33,778 nt of DNA from an uncultured Lachnospiraceae bacterium (lineage in GTDB: Bacteria > Bacillota > Clostridia > Lachnospirales > Lachnospiraceae), in contig CAJUEI010000010.1 in the NCBI GenBank assembly GCA_910585255.1, forward strand, positions 1-33,778. The letters run 5' to 3'. Of the stretch, positions 7,603 to 15,947 are shown one piece after another. The first letter of the stretch is position 1. Each line of letters begins with the position of its first letter. The notes under the pieces were generated by a model. It saw only the letters and a list, made by a program, of their open reading frames with translations, searched no databases and was not told where the DNA came from. Position numbers and translations under genes: made by a program.

Positions 7603-8550
7603 ATGATATTATTGATTATACTAATCTTTCTCATCCTAGGATATTTCCTGATTCAATATATCCGCAATATTTTAGAAATCCACTCTCTATCCCGCCAATT
7701 AGAGGAAATAGAAAGAGGAAGCCATATTGAACTCACGACTCAAAGCCGACAAAAACATCTGTTAAAACTTTGCAGACAACTAAACCGCCTTCAAAAACTC
7801 TACAATCAAAATCAAATACGATATGAAAAAGCGGAAAAACAACTAAAACAAAATATTACAAGTCTGGCACATGATATTCGAACTCCGCTTACCGGAGCTA
7901 CCGGATATATCCAACTTGCACAAGAATCTTTTTATGAAATGGAACAGCAGACCCACTATTTACAGGCAGCAGAGAATCGAATGAAAGAACTAGAACATAT
8001 GCTGGAAGAACTATTTTTATATACCAAACTAACCAGCGAAGAATTTGAATTAACTATGCAGGAAGTACAAGTACTGCCTCTGCTTAGTGACTGTTTAGTA
8101 GAACTATATTGGAAATTTGAAGAAAAAAAGATTACACCGGAAATTTTTTTTGAATCAGAAGGAATTTGTATCTGGACAGACGAAGAAGCCTTAAGGCGTA
8201 TTTTCCATAATCTAATCCAAAATGCATTACTGCACGGAACAGGAGGAATAATCATCCGTCAAAAAACCGTTTCTCTAAAAGAAACCCATCCTTCAAAATC
8301 CTCTGCTCCTCTGCCTTCTAAACAATATATTTGTCTTACCTTTGAAAATACCATATCAGAAACAAGCAAACCTGATCCAAATCAAATCTTTGAACGTTTT
8401 TATAAAGCAGATTCTTCCCGACAAAAGGGCTCTTCTGGACTGGGACTATTTATTGTAAAAGAATTAACAGAAAAAATGAATGGAACGATAAGAGCAGAGT
8501 TAAATGGAGAAACACTGAAAATGATAGTAATGTTTCACGTGAAACATTAA
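7603..8550 (+). CDS. Sensor histidine kinase, short single-helix type
   Basis: A 315-residue kinase with one N-terminal membrane helix (about 1-20) and almost no extracellular part, then a coiled linker, HisKA with His90 (SLAHDIRTPLTG), and a HATPase domain with an N box (HNLIQNALLHG, about 202-212) and a G box (GSSGLGLF, about 277-284). Such sensors without a sensing loop usually detect signals in the membrane or through the transporter. It is the likely partner of the response regulator at 4749. No clear Shine-Dalgarno site precedes the ATG; TAGGAC is the best candidate. The last codons, for FHVKH, are made by a perfect parS site, so the C-terminal end is dictated by a chromosome-segregation sequence. 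Confidence 0.9.
   Translation: MILLIILIFLILGYFLIQYIRNILEIHSLSRQLEEIERGSHIELTTQSRQKHLLKLCRQLNRLQKLYNQNQIRYEKAEKQLKQNITSLAHDIRTPLTGATGYIQLAQESFYEMEQQTHYLQAAENRMKELEHMLEELFLYTKLTSEEFELTMQEVQVLPLLSDCLVELYWKFEEKKITPEIFFESEGICIWTDEEALRRIFHNLIQNALLHGTGGIIIRQKTVSLKETHPSKSSAPLPSKQYICLTFENTISETSKPDPNQIFERFYKADSSRQKGSSGLGLFIVKELTEKMNGTIRAELNGETLKMIVMFHVKH
8531..8546. other. parS site inside the kinase gene
   Basis: A perfect 16-bp palindrome, TGTTTCACGTGAAACA, identical to the Bacillus/Clostridia parS consensus bound by ParB. It is the last coding part of the kinase gene and lies about 9.4 kb from the parS array. Confidence 0.92.
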
Positions 8551-8595
8551 CAAAAGACAATCTATTCTATATCATTTTTGTCCGGCAGATATACA

Positions 8596-8745
8596 CAGCC
8601 AAAAGCCGAATGGAGTTCTATGCAGGGTCATCATTTCCCGTCGGCACTTAGGCACGGTCTTTTCGTGCCTTATGTGTCCGCTACGAGGAAATGCTAAGTG
8701 CAAACGGGCCCGGAATAGAACTCCATTCGGCTTTTGGCGTCCTCC
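8596..8745 (+). ncRNA. Candidate structured RNA / palindromic element, family 2, copy B
   Basis: Outer arms 8599-8621 and 8715-8737 are perfectly complementary. The apical hairpin AGGCACG/CGTGCCT carries the same loop type (GTCTTTT, against GTATTTT in copy A). CATTTCC and GGAAATG pair internally, and CCCGT could instead pair with ACGGG downstream as a pseudoknot. The core is nearly identical to copy A, which lies in opposite orientation on the other side of the kinase gene. It ends GGCGTCCTCC. It occupies the 240-bp gap between the convergent kinase and adhE genes, and its hairpin may also stop transcription, which I cannot confirm. Confidence 0.7.
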
Positions 8746-8791
8746 CAAAAACTTCAGAAAGTTTTTCTATATCTATTGTATTCCACTATTT

Positions 8792-11398
8792 TTATTTCCC
8801 ATAATAAGCCTTCAAATACATTTCTTTAATTTCACTCATAAGTGGATAACGAGGATTTGCCCCAGTACACTGATCATCAAATGCCTGCTCTACCATAGCA
8901 TCCAAATTATCCAAGAAATACTTCTCATCCACGCCATACTCTGCAATGGTCTTCTTTACTCCAACTGCTGCCTTCAACTCTTCAATCTTATCAATCAGCT
9001 TCCGAACAGCTTCTGCATCATCAGCAGCCTGAATTCCAACAAATCGAGCACATTCTGCATAACGAGCCTGTGTATGCGGATACTGATACTGAGAGAAAGT
9101 TCCCATCTTCTTCGGACACTCTGCAGCATTAAATTCTACCACAAGACTAATCAGCAAAGCATTTGCAATTCCATGAGGCAGGTGATGGAACGCACCCAAC
9201 TTATGTGCCATTGAATGACAAACTCCAAGAAATGCATTTGCAAACGCCATACCAGCCATACAAGAAGCATCTGCCATCTTGCTCCGAGCCTCTACATTTG
9301 TACCGTCATTATAACAAGTAGGAAGATATTCAAATACATTCTTCATTGCCTTTAAAGCAAGTCCGTCTGTATAATCCGTTGCCATAACAGAAGCATAAGC
9401 CTCTAAAGCATGTGTCAAAACATCAACACCAGAAGCACTTGTCAGTCCCTTCGGCTGACTCATCATATTATCGGTATCAATAATTGCCATATTCGGCATT
9501 AACTCATAATCAGCTAAAGGATATTTCACTCCTGTCTCCTGATCCGTAATAACTGCAAAAGGTGTCACTTCTGATCCAGTACCAGAAGAAGTAGGAACTG
9601 CTACAAAATAAGCCTTTTCACCCATCTTAGGGAATGTATAAACTCTCTTCCGAATGTCCACAAACCGCATTGCCATATCCTGAAAATCAGCTTCTGGATG
9701 CTCATATAATACCCACATAATCTTTCCGGCATCCATTGCAGAACCACCACCCATTGCAATAATTACATCCGGCTCAAATGCAGCCATAGCCTTTGCACCA
9801 GCCTGTGCATTTGCCAATGTTGGATCTGGCTGTACATCGGAGAATACTGTATAAGTAATTCCCATCTCATCTAATTTATCTGTAATACATTTTGTATATC
9901 CATTCTTATATAAGAAAGTATCGGTAACAAGAAATGCTCTCTTTTTCCCTAATACGGTCTTTAATTCATCTAAAGCAACTGGTAAACAGCCTTTCTTAAA
10001 GTAAACCTTCTCTGGTGCTCTAAACCACAGCATATTTTCTCTCCTCTCAGCCACAGTCTTAATATTAATTAAATGTTTTACACCAACATTCTCGGATACC
10101 GAGTTGCCGCCCCAAGAACCGCAGCCCAATGTTAAAGAAGGAGCCAGCTTAAAGTTATAAAGATCACCGATTCCGCCGTGAGAAGAAGGAGTATTAACCA
10201 AGATACGGCAGGTCTTCATTGCAGCTGCATGTTTTGCCATTTTTTCTTTTTCATTGACATTAATATATAAAGAAGAAGTATGTCCATATCCGCCGTCTGC
10301 TACCAACCGTTCTGCCTTTGCAATTGCCTCATCAAATGTCTTTGCTTTATACATAGCCAGTACCGGAGATAACTTCTCATGTGCAAACTCTTCCGAAATA
10401 TCAACCGATTCTACTTCACCGATAATAATTTTTGTATCTTCTGGTACATCCACACCAGCCAATTTTGCAATTGTATGTGCGGTCTGTCCTACAATCTTTG
10501 CATTTAAAGCACCATTAATAATAATCGTTTTACGAACTTTTTGTGTTTCCTCTGCATTTAAGAAATAACATCCTCTATCCTGAAATTCCTTCTTTACTGC
10601 ATCATAGACACCCTCTAAAACCGTAACAGACTGCTCAGAAGCACAGATCATACCATTATCAAATGTCTTAGAATGAATAATGGAGCTGACTGCCATCTTA
10701 ATATCAGCGGTATCGTCAATAATAACAGGAGTATTTCCGGCACCTACACCCAACGCTGGCTTACCAGAAGAATAAGCAGCCTTTACCATACCAGGACCAC
10801 CGGTAGCAAGAATAATATCTGCACCTTTCATTACTTCATTGGTCAATTCCAAAGATGGTACATCAATCCATCCAATAATTCCCTTTGGTGCACCTGCATC
10901 TACTGCTGCCTTTAATACAATTTTTGCTGCTTCAATTGTACATCCTTTTGCACGAGGATGCGGAGAAATAATAATTGCATTTCTTGTCTTTAATGCAAGT
11001 AATGTTTTAAAAATTGCTGTAGAAGTTGGGTTGGTAGTCGGAATAACTGCTGCAATTAAACCAATCGGCTCTGCTATCTTTTTAATTCCGTATACAGCAT
11101 CTTCCTCTAATACCCCACAGGTCTTTGTATTCTTATAAGCATTATAAATATACTCTGCTGCATAATGATTTTTAATAACCTTGTCCTCTACTACACCCAT
11201 CCCTGTTTCTTTTACTGCCATCTTAGCAAGTGCAATCCGCTGCTTATTTGCTGCTGAAGCTGCTGCAAGAAAAATCTTATCTACCTGCTCTTGAGTAAAA
11301 GTAGCAAATTCTCTCTGTGCTGCACGCATTGCTTCCATCTTTGCCATAAGTGCATCTACACTGTCAATCACTGCTGGAACTTTCATATTCTGTGCCAT
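8792..11398 (-). CDS. adhE: Bifunctional acetaldehyde-CoA / alcohol dehydrogenase AdhE
   Basis: An 868-residue fermentative enzyme that reduces acetyl-CoA to acetaldehyde and then ethanol with two NADH. The N-terminal aldehyde dehydrogenase domain (about 1-440) has catalytic Cys252 in NGMICASEQS and the GVGAGNTPV cofactor loop. The C-terminal iron-dependent alcohol dehydrogenase (about 450-868) has the GGGSAMDAGK nucleotide motif and the metal-binding His motifs DVLTHALEAY and CHSMAHKLGAFHHLPHG. Length matches the family. The start at 11398 is chosen for GGAGGG just upstream; the frame extends to 11440 without such a site. AdhE proteins form spirosome filaments in other bacteria. The promoter carries two Rex-like operators, which links expression to the NADH/NAD ratio. 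Confidence 0.97.
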   Translation of the reverse strand: MAQNMKVPAVIDSVDALMAKMEAMRAAQREFATFTQEQVDKIFLAAASAANKQRIALAKMAVKETGMGVVEDKVIKNHYAAEYIYNAYKNTKTCGVLEEDAVYGIKKIAEPIGLIAAVIPTTNPTSTAIFKTLLALKTRNAIIISPHPRAKGCTIEAAKIVLKAAVDAGAPKGIIGWIDVPSLELTNEVMKGADIILATGGPGMVKAAYSSGKPALGVGAGNTPVIIDDTADIKMAVSSIIHSKTFDNGMICASEQSVTVLEGVYDAVKKEFQDRGCYFLNAEETQKVRKTIIINGALNAKIVGQTAHTIAKLAGVDVPEDTKIIIGEVESVDISEEFAHEKLSPVLAMYKAKTFDEAIAKAERLVADGGYGHTSSLYINVNEKEKMAKHAAAMKTCRILVNTPSSHGGIGDLYNFKLAPSLTLGCGSWGGNSVSENVGVKHLINIKTVAERRENMLWFRAPEKVYFKKGCLPVALDELKTVLGKKRAFLVTDTFLYKNGYTKCITDKLDEMGITYTVFSDVQPDPTLANAQAGAKAMAAFEPDVIIAMGGGSAMDAGKIMWVLYEHPEADFQDMAMRFVDIRKRVYTFPKMGEKAYFVAVPTSSGTGSEVTPFAVITDQETGVKYPLADYELMPNMAIIDTDNMMSQPKGLTSASGVDVLTHALEAYASVMATDYTDGLALKAMKNVFEYLPTCYNDGTNVEARSKMADASCMAGMAFANAFLGVCHSMAHKLGAFHHLPHGIANALLISLVVEFNAAECPKKMGTFSQYQYPHTQARYAECARFVGIQAADDAEAVRKLIDKIEELKAAVGVKKTIAEYGVDEKYFLDNLDAMVEQAFDDQCTGANPRYPLMSEIKEMYLKAYYGK

Positions 11399-11458
11399 TT
11401 TTATTCCCTCCTGAACAATTTGAAAGTATGACTGATACATTTTTTATCGGAACCATTG

Positions 11459-11506
11459 TTGTTAATTCTTTAACAAAAGAATAACACTTTGTTAAATGTT
11501 TGTCAA
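11459..11506 (-). promoter_or_regulatory. adhE promoter with two Rex-like operators
   Basis: TTGTTAATTCTTTAACAA (11459-11476) is a perfect match to the Rex consensus TTGTTAA-N4-TTAACAA. A weaker site, TTGTTAAATGTTTGTCAA, lies at 11489-11506. On the minus strand a TTGACA -35 (11506-11501) and TATTCT -10 (11483-11478) stand 17 bases apart. The weak site overlaps the -35 and spacer, and the perfect site lies just after the -10, so binding would block the promoter. Rex control of adhE is well known in clostridia; the rex gene is not in this window. Confidence 0.85.
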
Positions 11507-11762
11507 TAAGGAATTTGTCAAAACCTGCTAATTTGGTAAATTTGAAAAAGAAATTGCTTCTCTCTAAAATTTTCCACAGCAATATGCACAATAACATTTT
11601 TCTCTTTCTTCTTATAGTATTTTACTTTCTTCTCCATATTCTCTATTTTTCAGTTATAAGGAATAGACAGTATTTTACCAAATTGCCATATGAAACATAT
11701 TGTAAATTTCTCCGATATACTATAAAATAAATAAGAACTACTATGGAATCGAGGTGAAAAAG

Positions 11763-12647
11763 ATGCATGGCTATTTACGTGCCATAGGCTTTAAAAATAT
11801 TATAAGCAAAAAAGCATTAGCCGAATTACTGTCTGATGTTCTTGAAACTCCTACAGAACAAAAACAAGTAAATTTTGAAAACAATGAAAATATTGTAGAA
11901 ATAAGAAAAGAATATGCGAATGGAGTTGGAATCCTTCTGCATGGCTATTATAATGAAGAAAAACAATTTCAAATGGAATATTATGTACCCTATATAAAAG
12001 GAACCGGAAATCCAATGAATGAAGAAATATCCATTACCAGACATCTGAATCGGGAATCCTTTGCCGGTGTTTGTGAAGATATGCGGTTAGGAGTTGCTCT
12101 GATTTACTATGTGGAAAACGGAATTGATTTTGTAGAAAATTCCTCTTATTCTCACCGTTCTTCCTTCCGTACTGATATTCAGCTTGCAGCTCTTTCCTCT
12201 TCTGGGATGATTCTTCTTCCGGTCAATAAAACACAAGTACAAGCAGAAAAATCCCGCATCGCCAGTCAGAACCGCCGTCAGCTTATCTCTGCTGCTCAAG
12301 CAGGCGATGAAACCGCAATTGAAAATTTAACAATTGAAGACTTAGACACTTATACTAAAATCAATCAAAGAATCCGCAGAGAGGATGTACTTACTATTGT
12401 AGACACTTCATTTATGCCCTATGGTGTAGAATGTGATCAATATTCTATCTTGGGCAATATCTTAGATATGAGCAGTTATATCAATCACTATTCTGGTGAA
12501 CAAATCTATTTTCTTACCATAGACTGCAATGATCTGTGTATTAATATTGCAATTAATCGTGATGATTTAATCGGTGAACCAACTGTAGGTATGCGTTTTA
12601 AAGGTTCCATTTGGCTGCAGGCTACCGTTCACTTTACAAATAATTAA
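11763..12647 (+). CDS. DUF3881-like protein of unknown function
   Basis: A 294-residue soluble protein without signal peptide or membrane helix. It resembles the DUF3881 proteins of Lachnospiraceae, an assignment made from memory of family style (MHGYLRAIGF start, SSSGMILLP, and the C-terminal GMRFKGSIWLQ). No catalytic motif is evident. The ATG at 11763 has GAGGTG six bases upstream; a GTG at 11754 lies inside that ribosome site and is less likely. A plausible promoter is TTGTAA at 11700 with TAAAAT at 11723. It is convergent with the APH-like gene. The function is unknown. Confidence 0.82.
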   Translation: MHGYLRAIGFKNIISKKALAELLSDVLETPTEQKQVNFENNENIVEIRKEYANGVGILLHGYYNEEKQFQMEYYVPYIKGTGNPMNEEISITRHLNRESFAGVCEDMRLGVALIYYVENGIDFVENSSYSHRSSFRTDIQLAALSSSGMILLPVNKTQVQAEKSRIASQNRRQLISAAQAGDETAIENLTIEDLDTYTKINQRIRREDVLTIVDTSFMPYGVECDQYSILGNILDMSSYINHYSGEQIYFLTIDCNDLCINIAINRDDLIGEPTVGMRFKGSIWLQATVHFTNN

Positions 12648-12669
12648 TTTATTCTATCAATCTTTTGCA

Positions 12670-12726
12670 AAAAACTCTTTTGTTTTTCATATGTTTTTAT
12701 CAACTATGATTCCCAAAAGAGTTTTT
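12670..12726. terminator. Bidirectional terminator
   Basis: AAAAACTCTTTTG (12670-12682) pairs with CAAAAGAGTTTTT (12714-12726) across a 31-base loop, with T-runs on both strands. It lies between the convergent DUF3881-like and APH-like genes. Confidence 0.75.
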
Positions 12727-12782
12727 CTTATTACACTTTTCATTTTATTTTATAATTATCTTATCTGTATTATCTACAAATC

Positions 12783-13541
12783 CTATTGATATTCTGCTAC
12801 ATCTACCCATTTCATCAGTAAATCTCTTTCTTCTGGTCTCTTCTTAGTAAGCTGTGCTGCTGCTACAATCGGAAGCCATCTCTGTACATAAGGTTTTGCA
12901 GTATTTGTCTTTTTGCAGAAACTATCCAGATAATATTCTGCTTTCTCTTCTGATTGAAGCATGAAAAGCAAATAGGTTCGAGCTACGTCTGCACTGGCAT
13001 TTCCTTGGGTGGCATGTACCCAGTCAAGAATATATACTGTTCCATTATCACCGATAATAATATTAGATGGATTAAAATCACCGTGGCAAAGTTTGGTATG
13101 CTTCGGCATACTTTCCAGTCTTGTTAATAACTCATAGCGTGTAGCATCATTCAGTTCACTTAACTCCTGAATCTGACGTGTCATCTTTTCCTTTAAGCGG
13201 TTTAACAGCGGACACTTTTTCTCATTAATTTCAATCTGTAAATCTACCATTTGATCTATGTACTTCTGCCAATCATCTGGATTTTCATCAATTAACTGTG
13301 CCAAAGTTTTTCCCTCAATAAACTCGGTAGAAAATGCCCACTTATTATCAATTTTGGTTACTTCTAAAATCTTTGGAATATTCACACCAGTCTCTTCAAC
13401 ACGTGCGGTATTCAGTGCCTCATTTAATACTTCAGAAACAGGGTGTTTCTCATTAAATACTTTAACTGCTTTCCCATCTACCTTATAAACCTCTGCTGTC
13501 TGTCTGGAAGAAATTAAATTTTCTTTTGATAATGTGCTCAT
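12783..13541 (-). CDS. APH-fold phosphotransferase / small-molecule kinase
   Basis: A 252-residue protein kinase-like fold. The catalytic loop is LCHGDFNPSNII (His153, Asp155, Asn160), the metal-binding Asp is Asp173 in ILDWVHAT, and the ATP-binding Lys is probably Lys27 (KAVKVF). This is the plan of aminoglycoside, choline and homoserine kinases and related proteins. The substrate cannot be inferred, and resistance should not be assumed: such genes are common in commensal clostridia without resistance. AAGGAAAGGGG precedes the ATG. It stands alone, followed by the shared terminator. Confidence 0.88.
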   Translation of the reverse strand: MSTLSKENLISSRQTAEVYKVDGKAVKVFNEKHPVSEVLNEALNTARVEETGVNIPKILEVTKIDNKWAFSTEFIEGKTLAQLIDENPDDWQKYIDQMVDLQIEINEKKCPLLNRLKEKMTRQIQELSELNDATRYELLTRLESMPKHTKLCHGDFNPSNIIIGDNGTVYILDWVHATQGNASADVARTYLLFMLQSEEKAEYYLDSFCKKTNTAKPYVQRWLPIVAAAQLTKKRPEERDLLMKWVDVAEYQ

Positions 13542-13913
13542 ACATGTGCCCCTTTCCTTTTAATCAAACTTTCTTGGATTTGTTCTGCTCTTTTCTATTA
13601 AAGCATGATCCTTTTGATGAAATCATTATAGCACAATAGAGTGAAAATGTATATCTTTATTTTAGATAGTATTCATTTATTTTTAAGTTTTATAAAAAGT
13701 TTATCTTATGATTTTTAGAAAGAGTACGAAAGTATGTTAGAGGGATCTTATCCATAATTCGGACAAGATATTGTTTTATCTTAAAGAAGATTCCAGAATA
13801 TATGCTAAACTTTGTTTTGTTTTTTTACACTTGATATAAAAAATAATTCTATTTGAGTTTATCCTGTCAAAGAAAATTCGGAATCCACTCTGTTACTTCC
13901 TTGATAGGATAGG
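13542..13913. other. AT-rich intergenic stretch with a degenerate hairpin
   Basis: I see no gene here. TATCCTGTCAA (13860-13870) and TTGATAGGATA (13901-13911) make a hairpin that resembles, in degraded form, the stem of the 117-bp repeat that follows directly. Upstream of it only the presumed promoter region of the APH-like gene is present. Confidence 0.5.
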
Positions 13914-14030
13914 GTCAAATCGGACATTCGCAATCCGCTTCGCTGCTTGCTCATAACCTCATCAAAGAAGTCCCAACCCACCGCTTTCGCCTTGGCGGCT
14001 TAGAAGCGGGGGACTTCCTTGATAAGGTTA
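13914..14030 (+). repeat. 117-bp palindromic repeat, family 3, copy A
   Basis: It begins GTCAAATCGGACATTCGCAA and ends with a hairpin in which GAAGTCCC pairs with GGGGACTTC and contains the nested stems CCGCTT/AAGCGG and CGCC/GGCG. The same 117 bases recur inverted at 17804-17920 with a handful of changes, two of them in the hairpin base (ATCAAAG/CTTGATA against ACCAAGG/CTTGATG). A 48-bp part recurs at 21727. The terminal hairpin recalls the right ends of IS200/IS605-type elements, but no transposase is present, so this is only a suggestion. Confidence 0.85.
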
Positions 14031-14155
14031 AATTTTCAATTTATAAAAGACCATTTTATAGAAGTTTTATGGAATAGTAATTGGAATATGACACATATAT
14101 GGATAAACTGATTTCCTATTTATGAGATAGTTGATTTAATGCAGATATTGTATTG

Positions 14156-14208
14156 AAAAATAGAACAGCGGAAAGGTATGGTTTTCTTACTTTTACATCC
14201 TTTCCGCT
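14156..14208 (-). terminator. Rho-independent terminator of the par/HD-GYP operon
   Basis: Read on the minus strand, AGCGGAAAGG pairs with CCTTTCCGCT (10 bp) and is followed by TGTTCTATTTTTC. It begins about 25 bases after the HD-GYP stop codon. Confidence 0.75.
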
Positions 14209-14232
14209 TCCTACTATCTTTTTTTGTTTCTT

Positions 14233-15300
14233 TTATTCCATACTATCTTCTTCATAAGTAATAAAGACATTTAATGTTTTACATAAATCTATAATCTTTT
14301 TTTTCCCATATTTTTTCCCGTTTGCATCACATAATAATTCTACTACAGGTCGTTCGTTAAATTTGGGATTTTGTCTAATTACCTTTCCTACATCCCCGTT
14401 GCTTAACCGAACAATAGAACCGACTGGATAGCATACAATCATACTTAAAAAGACATCTGTATAATTTTTATAAAATAGTCTTCCGCTATTGTATTTTAAA
14501 AATTCAATGGCTTCCTGTACTTTTCTATGACAAAATCCAATTCCACTAATCATTTCATCAAATACATCACAGATACTTATTATTTTCACTGCATCCGGTA
14601 TCCGCTCGGATGTTAAATGTATCGGATAGCCGCTGCCATTTTCATATTCATGATGCAGCAATACAATCTTCTTTGCCCGTTCCGTCAGCCAACCTTCTTG
14701 TCCTAATGACATATAGCCATTTGTAGTATGCTTTCTATATTCTTTCTGCTCTTGTGAGGATAAACGATCGATGTCACAATTTTCATATGGTACGGTTAAA
14801 TAACGCAATCCAATATCATGCAAAAGCCCTCCTTTTGCTATATCAATAGCAAAAGCTTTGTCCATTCCCAGCCGAAAAGCAAGCATAGTAGCAAAACTAC
14901 ATACATGAAGAGAATGGGTAATCATATCATTTTTCTCTTCTTTCATTTCAATCATATAAGTACTGGCTTCTTTTTCCATTAGTACAGACTCAATTAAGTC
15001 TTCTGTCATAGTACAGATATTTTTTAATTCCTTATTATTTTTATAAATATGATGCTCCAAAGCAAATTTTACTTTGCCTACCATTTCTTGTGCCATCATA
15101 TTAAATTCTTGTTCTTTTGGCTCTTCTGGTTCTTTTCCATCTTCTATATAGACAAATTCAATATTTAGTAGCGGCAGTTTATCAATATATTCTTCTTTTA
15201 ATACAGTTCCTTTTGCAATAAGAACCTGAAATTCAACTGTATAAACATCCTTTGCTAATATTTCTCCGCCTTGTAAATCCTTTACTGAAATTTTCTTCAT
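14233..15300 (-). CDS. HD-GYP domain protein, probable cyclic-di-GMP phosphodiesterase
   Basis: A 355-residue protein. An N-terminal domain of about 60 residues (KDLQGGEILAKDV) resembles DUF3391-like leaders of HD-GYP proteins. The HD-GYP domain (about 125-305) keeps the HD pair (161-162), His191, the HH pair 216-217 and the hallmark NGSGYP (221-226), so it should be catalytically competent against cyclic di-GMP or a related dinucleotide. The last ~60 residues form a small domain beginning YPVGSIVRLSNGD. The start at 15300 has AGAGGT upstream; the frame extends to 15342. It is the last gene of the parA-parB-DUF4446 group, which is an unusual partner for it. Confidence 0.9.
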   Translation of the reverse strand: MKKISVKDLQGGEILAKDVYTVEFQVLIAKGTVLKEEYIDKLPLLNIEFVYIEDGKEPEEPKEQEFNMMAQEMVGKVKFALEHHIYKNNKELKNICTMTEDLIESVLMEKEASTYMIEMKEEKNDMITHSLHVCSFATMLAFRLGMDKAFAIDIAKGGLLHDIGLRYLTVPYENCDIDRLSSQEQKEYRKHTTNGYMSLGQEGWLTERAKKIVLLHHEYENGSGYPIHLTSERIPDAVKIISICDVFDEMISGIGFCHRKVQEAIEFLKYNSGRLFYKNYTDVFLSMIVCYPVGSIVRLSNGDVGKVIRQNPKFNERPVVELLCDANGKKYGKKKIIDLCKTLNVFITYEEDSME

Positions 15301-15396
15301 TGACTTACCTCTTAGATTTTTTTCATTGAAACAGCACCCCATAAAGTATTTTATTTTATACCATTATGAAGTGCCCTATCAGATTACATTCCTATC

Positions 15397-15927
15397 TTAT
15401 TCAATTGGAATTGTTCTGCATTGTATTGCCTGCTCTAATGCCTGCTTTTCTTCTTCGCCTAAAGTAATAAAAGACTTGCCTTTTATAATTTCTTTTATAT
15501 AAGTATAACAACCTTCTTGACTATGCATAGAATTCATAACATAACCATTGTTTTCCTCATCCAAAATTGCGATGGAAAAACTCAGCTTCCCCCCCATCTC
15601 ATGGAAAGCATCATATTTCACAATTCCCATTTTTTGATATGCACCTTTTAATTTTTCGTATAAATCTTCAATCTTTTGTTGTTTTTGTCTATCTTTTTCT
15701 TCTAAGTTATCTACTTCTGCAAACTTTTTCAGAATCGCTTCTTCCATTGATTCTGCATCTTTTCCTCTCATAAAATCTGTATAATTTCTGATTAGTTTTT
15801 TTAATTTCTTTCTAGTATTTATCGTCATAATCAATAAAAAAATAACCAGAAGCAACATTCCTCCCATGATTCCAAGTATTAGGAAATAAGTATCAAACCC
15901 TAGATAACTCTCTAACATGTCTGCCAT
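15397..15927 (-). CDS. DUF4446 family membrane protein
   Basis: A 176-residue protein with one N-terminal membrane helix (about 13-36, ILGIMGGMLLLVIFLLIM), a charged coiled coil (about 50-100) and a small C-terminal domain containing VKYDAFHEMGGKLSFSIAILD. This arrangement is typical of DUF4446 proteins, which are repeatedly found beside parB in Clostridia; their function is unknown. The ATG at 15927 with GGGTGG upstream is preferred over a GTG at 15939, which overlaps that site. Only 20 bases separate it from the parB stop, indicating one operon. Confidence 0.85.
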   Translation of the reverse strand: MADMLESYLGFDTYFLILGIMGGMLLLVIFLLIMTINTRKKLKKLIRNYTDFMRGKDAESMEEAILKKFAEVDNLEEKDRQKQQKIEDLYEKLKGAYQKMGIVKYDAFHEMGGKLSFSIAILDEENNGYVMNSMHSQEGCYTYIKEIIKGKSFITLGEEEKQALEQAIQCRTIPIE

Positions 15928-15947
15928 TTTATCAACCACCCTATACT

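Noticed and set aside
8672..9214. Open frame of 180 codons
   Set aside because: It crosses the family-2 repeat and runs antisense through the strongly supported adhE 3' end.
10254..11138. Several plus-strand frames inside adhE
   Set aside because: They are antisense shadows with no ribosome sites and no recognisable domains.
12783..13541. Aminoglycoside resistance gene
   Set aside because: The fold motifs are shared by many kinases, and nothing indicates an antibiotic substrate.
13914..14030. Complete IS200/IS605 insertion sequence
   Set aside because: Only a hairpin-bearing 117-bp repeat is present; no transposase or TnpB frame accompanies any copy.
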